In this document: piece after piece, positions 5,328-5,728 of the stretch
How the letters are laid out: each line of letters begins with the position of its first letter
Position numbering within the stretch: the stretch's first letter is position 1
Origin: Verrucomicrobiota bacterium
Lineage (GTDB): Bacteria; Verrucomicrobiota; Verrucomicrobiia; Limisphaerales; J093
Reading direction: 5' to 3'
Assembly: GCA_003695015.1 (NCBI GenBank)
Contig: RFJD01000252.1
Location: forward strand, 1 to 5,728
Length of the DNA stretch: 5,728 bases
Notes under the pieces: model-generated
Databases searched by the model: none
Seen by the model: the letters and a program-made list of their open reading frames with translations, nothing else
Told to the model about the DNA's origin: nothing
Program-made: the position numbers and the translations under genes

Positions 5328-5728
5328 ATGCATTTGCCCCTGGACTTGGACACTTGGAAATGGATCGCCATCCCGATGGGCATGCTGTTCGGCTGGCTGC
5401 TCCATCGCGGCGGGGTGACCGACTACAACGTCATCGTGAACCAGTTCCGCCTCCGCGATTTCACGGTCATGAAGATCATGCTCACCGCCGTGGTCGTGGG
5501 CGGGGCGGGCGTGCTGCTGCTGCACCAGAGCGGCCATGCCCAATGGCACATCAAACCCGCCCACCTGCTGGGCGTGATCCTGGGCGCGGCGCTGTTCGGC
5601 GTCGGCATGGTGCTCTACGGGTACTGCCCGGGCACCGGCTTGGCGGCGACCGCGACCGGCAGCGTCCACGCCTTGGTCGGCTTGGCCGGGATGTTGGTGG
5701 GCGGCGTGCTTTTCGCCCTGGCCCATCC
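5328..5728 (+). CDS. YeeE/YedE family membrane protein, second half, partial (C-terminus beyond right edge)
   Basis: 133 complete codons are visible and the frame is still open at the right edge. It begins with a short amphipathic stretch, then a membrane segment at about 13-25 leading into HRGGVTDYNVIVNQFRLRDF. That pattern (R-G-G-x-x-x-x-x-V-x-x-Q-F-R-x-x-D-F) is typical of the second YeeE/YedE half. Further hydrophobic segments are at about 50-65, 80-97 and 107-131. The motif GYCPGTG, with C100, is the family's second conserved Cys loop and pairs with GGCTSGHG of the preceding gene. The two proteins would together give the pseudo-twofold channel of a full-length YeeE. The expected length of such halves (about 140-150 residues) suggests that little is missing. 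Substrate inferred from the family: thiosulfate or another sulfur compound. The specific compound cannot be read from the sequence. Confidence 0.88.
   Translation, partial: MHLPLDLDTWKWIAIPMGMLFGWLLHRGGVTDYNVIVNQFRLRDFTVMKIMLTAVVVGGAGVLLLHQSGHAQWHIKPAHLLGVILGAALFGVGMVLYGYCPGTGLAATATGSVHALVGLAGMLVGGVLFALAH

Noticed and set aside
4995..5726. Minus-strand open frame of 243 codons opposite the YeeE/YedE genes
   Set aside because: It is antisense to two conserved membrane proteins and has a Gln/His/Ala/Pro-rich product typical of GC-rich shadow frames.

Overview
The window is GC-rich bacterial DNA with few but tightly packed genes. The large secreted, multi-domain lamin-tail protein, the extreme bias against A-ending Leu and Ser codons, and a start codon with no Shine-Dalgarno sequence next to one with a strong one all suggest Verrucomicrobiota (or a related PVC-group bacterium). 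This assignment rests on resemblance only; no rRNA or other marker gene is present.

Layout. (1) Positions 1-3735, minus strand: one long reading frame, 1245 codons without a stop, running off the left edge. It encodes an exported modular protein: signal peptide, carbohydrate-binding-like module, Ig-like domain, a second beta-sandwich, a concanavalin-like region, three lamin-tail domains and another carbohydrate-binding-like module. (2) Positions 3736-3990: a divergent intergenic region with a 22-bp dyad that could be an operator, plus an imperfect direct repeat. (3) Positions 3991 to the right edge, plus strand: four genes in one direction. They encode a thioredoxin with a WCGPC active site, a small DUF2892 (YgaP-type) membrane protein, and two consecutive half-size YeeE/YedE-family (sulfur transport domain) membrane proteins. 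The second half is cut by the right edge.

How the genes fit together. YeeE/YedE proteins include thiosulfate or sulfur-compound transporters with conserved membrane cysteines. DUF2892 is the membrane domain that is fused to a rhodanese in YgaP. Thioredoxin can reduce persulfides and protein disulfides. Together they look like a sulfane-sulfur or thiosulfate uptake and reduction module, which is an inference from family membership and gene order. The large divergent surface protein has no evident functional link to it; the two sides share only the intergenic region.

Non-coding points of interest are the dyad at 3837-3858, a 9-bp tandem repeat at 4365-4405 abutting the DUF2892 start codon, and a GC hairpin at 4665-4680 in the 110-bp gap before the first YeeE-like gene. 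No tRNA, rRNA, insertion sequence, prophage or CRISPR array was seen.
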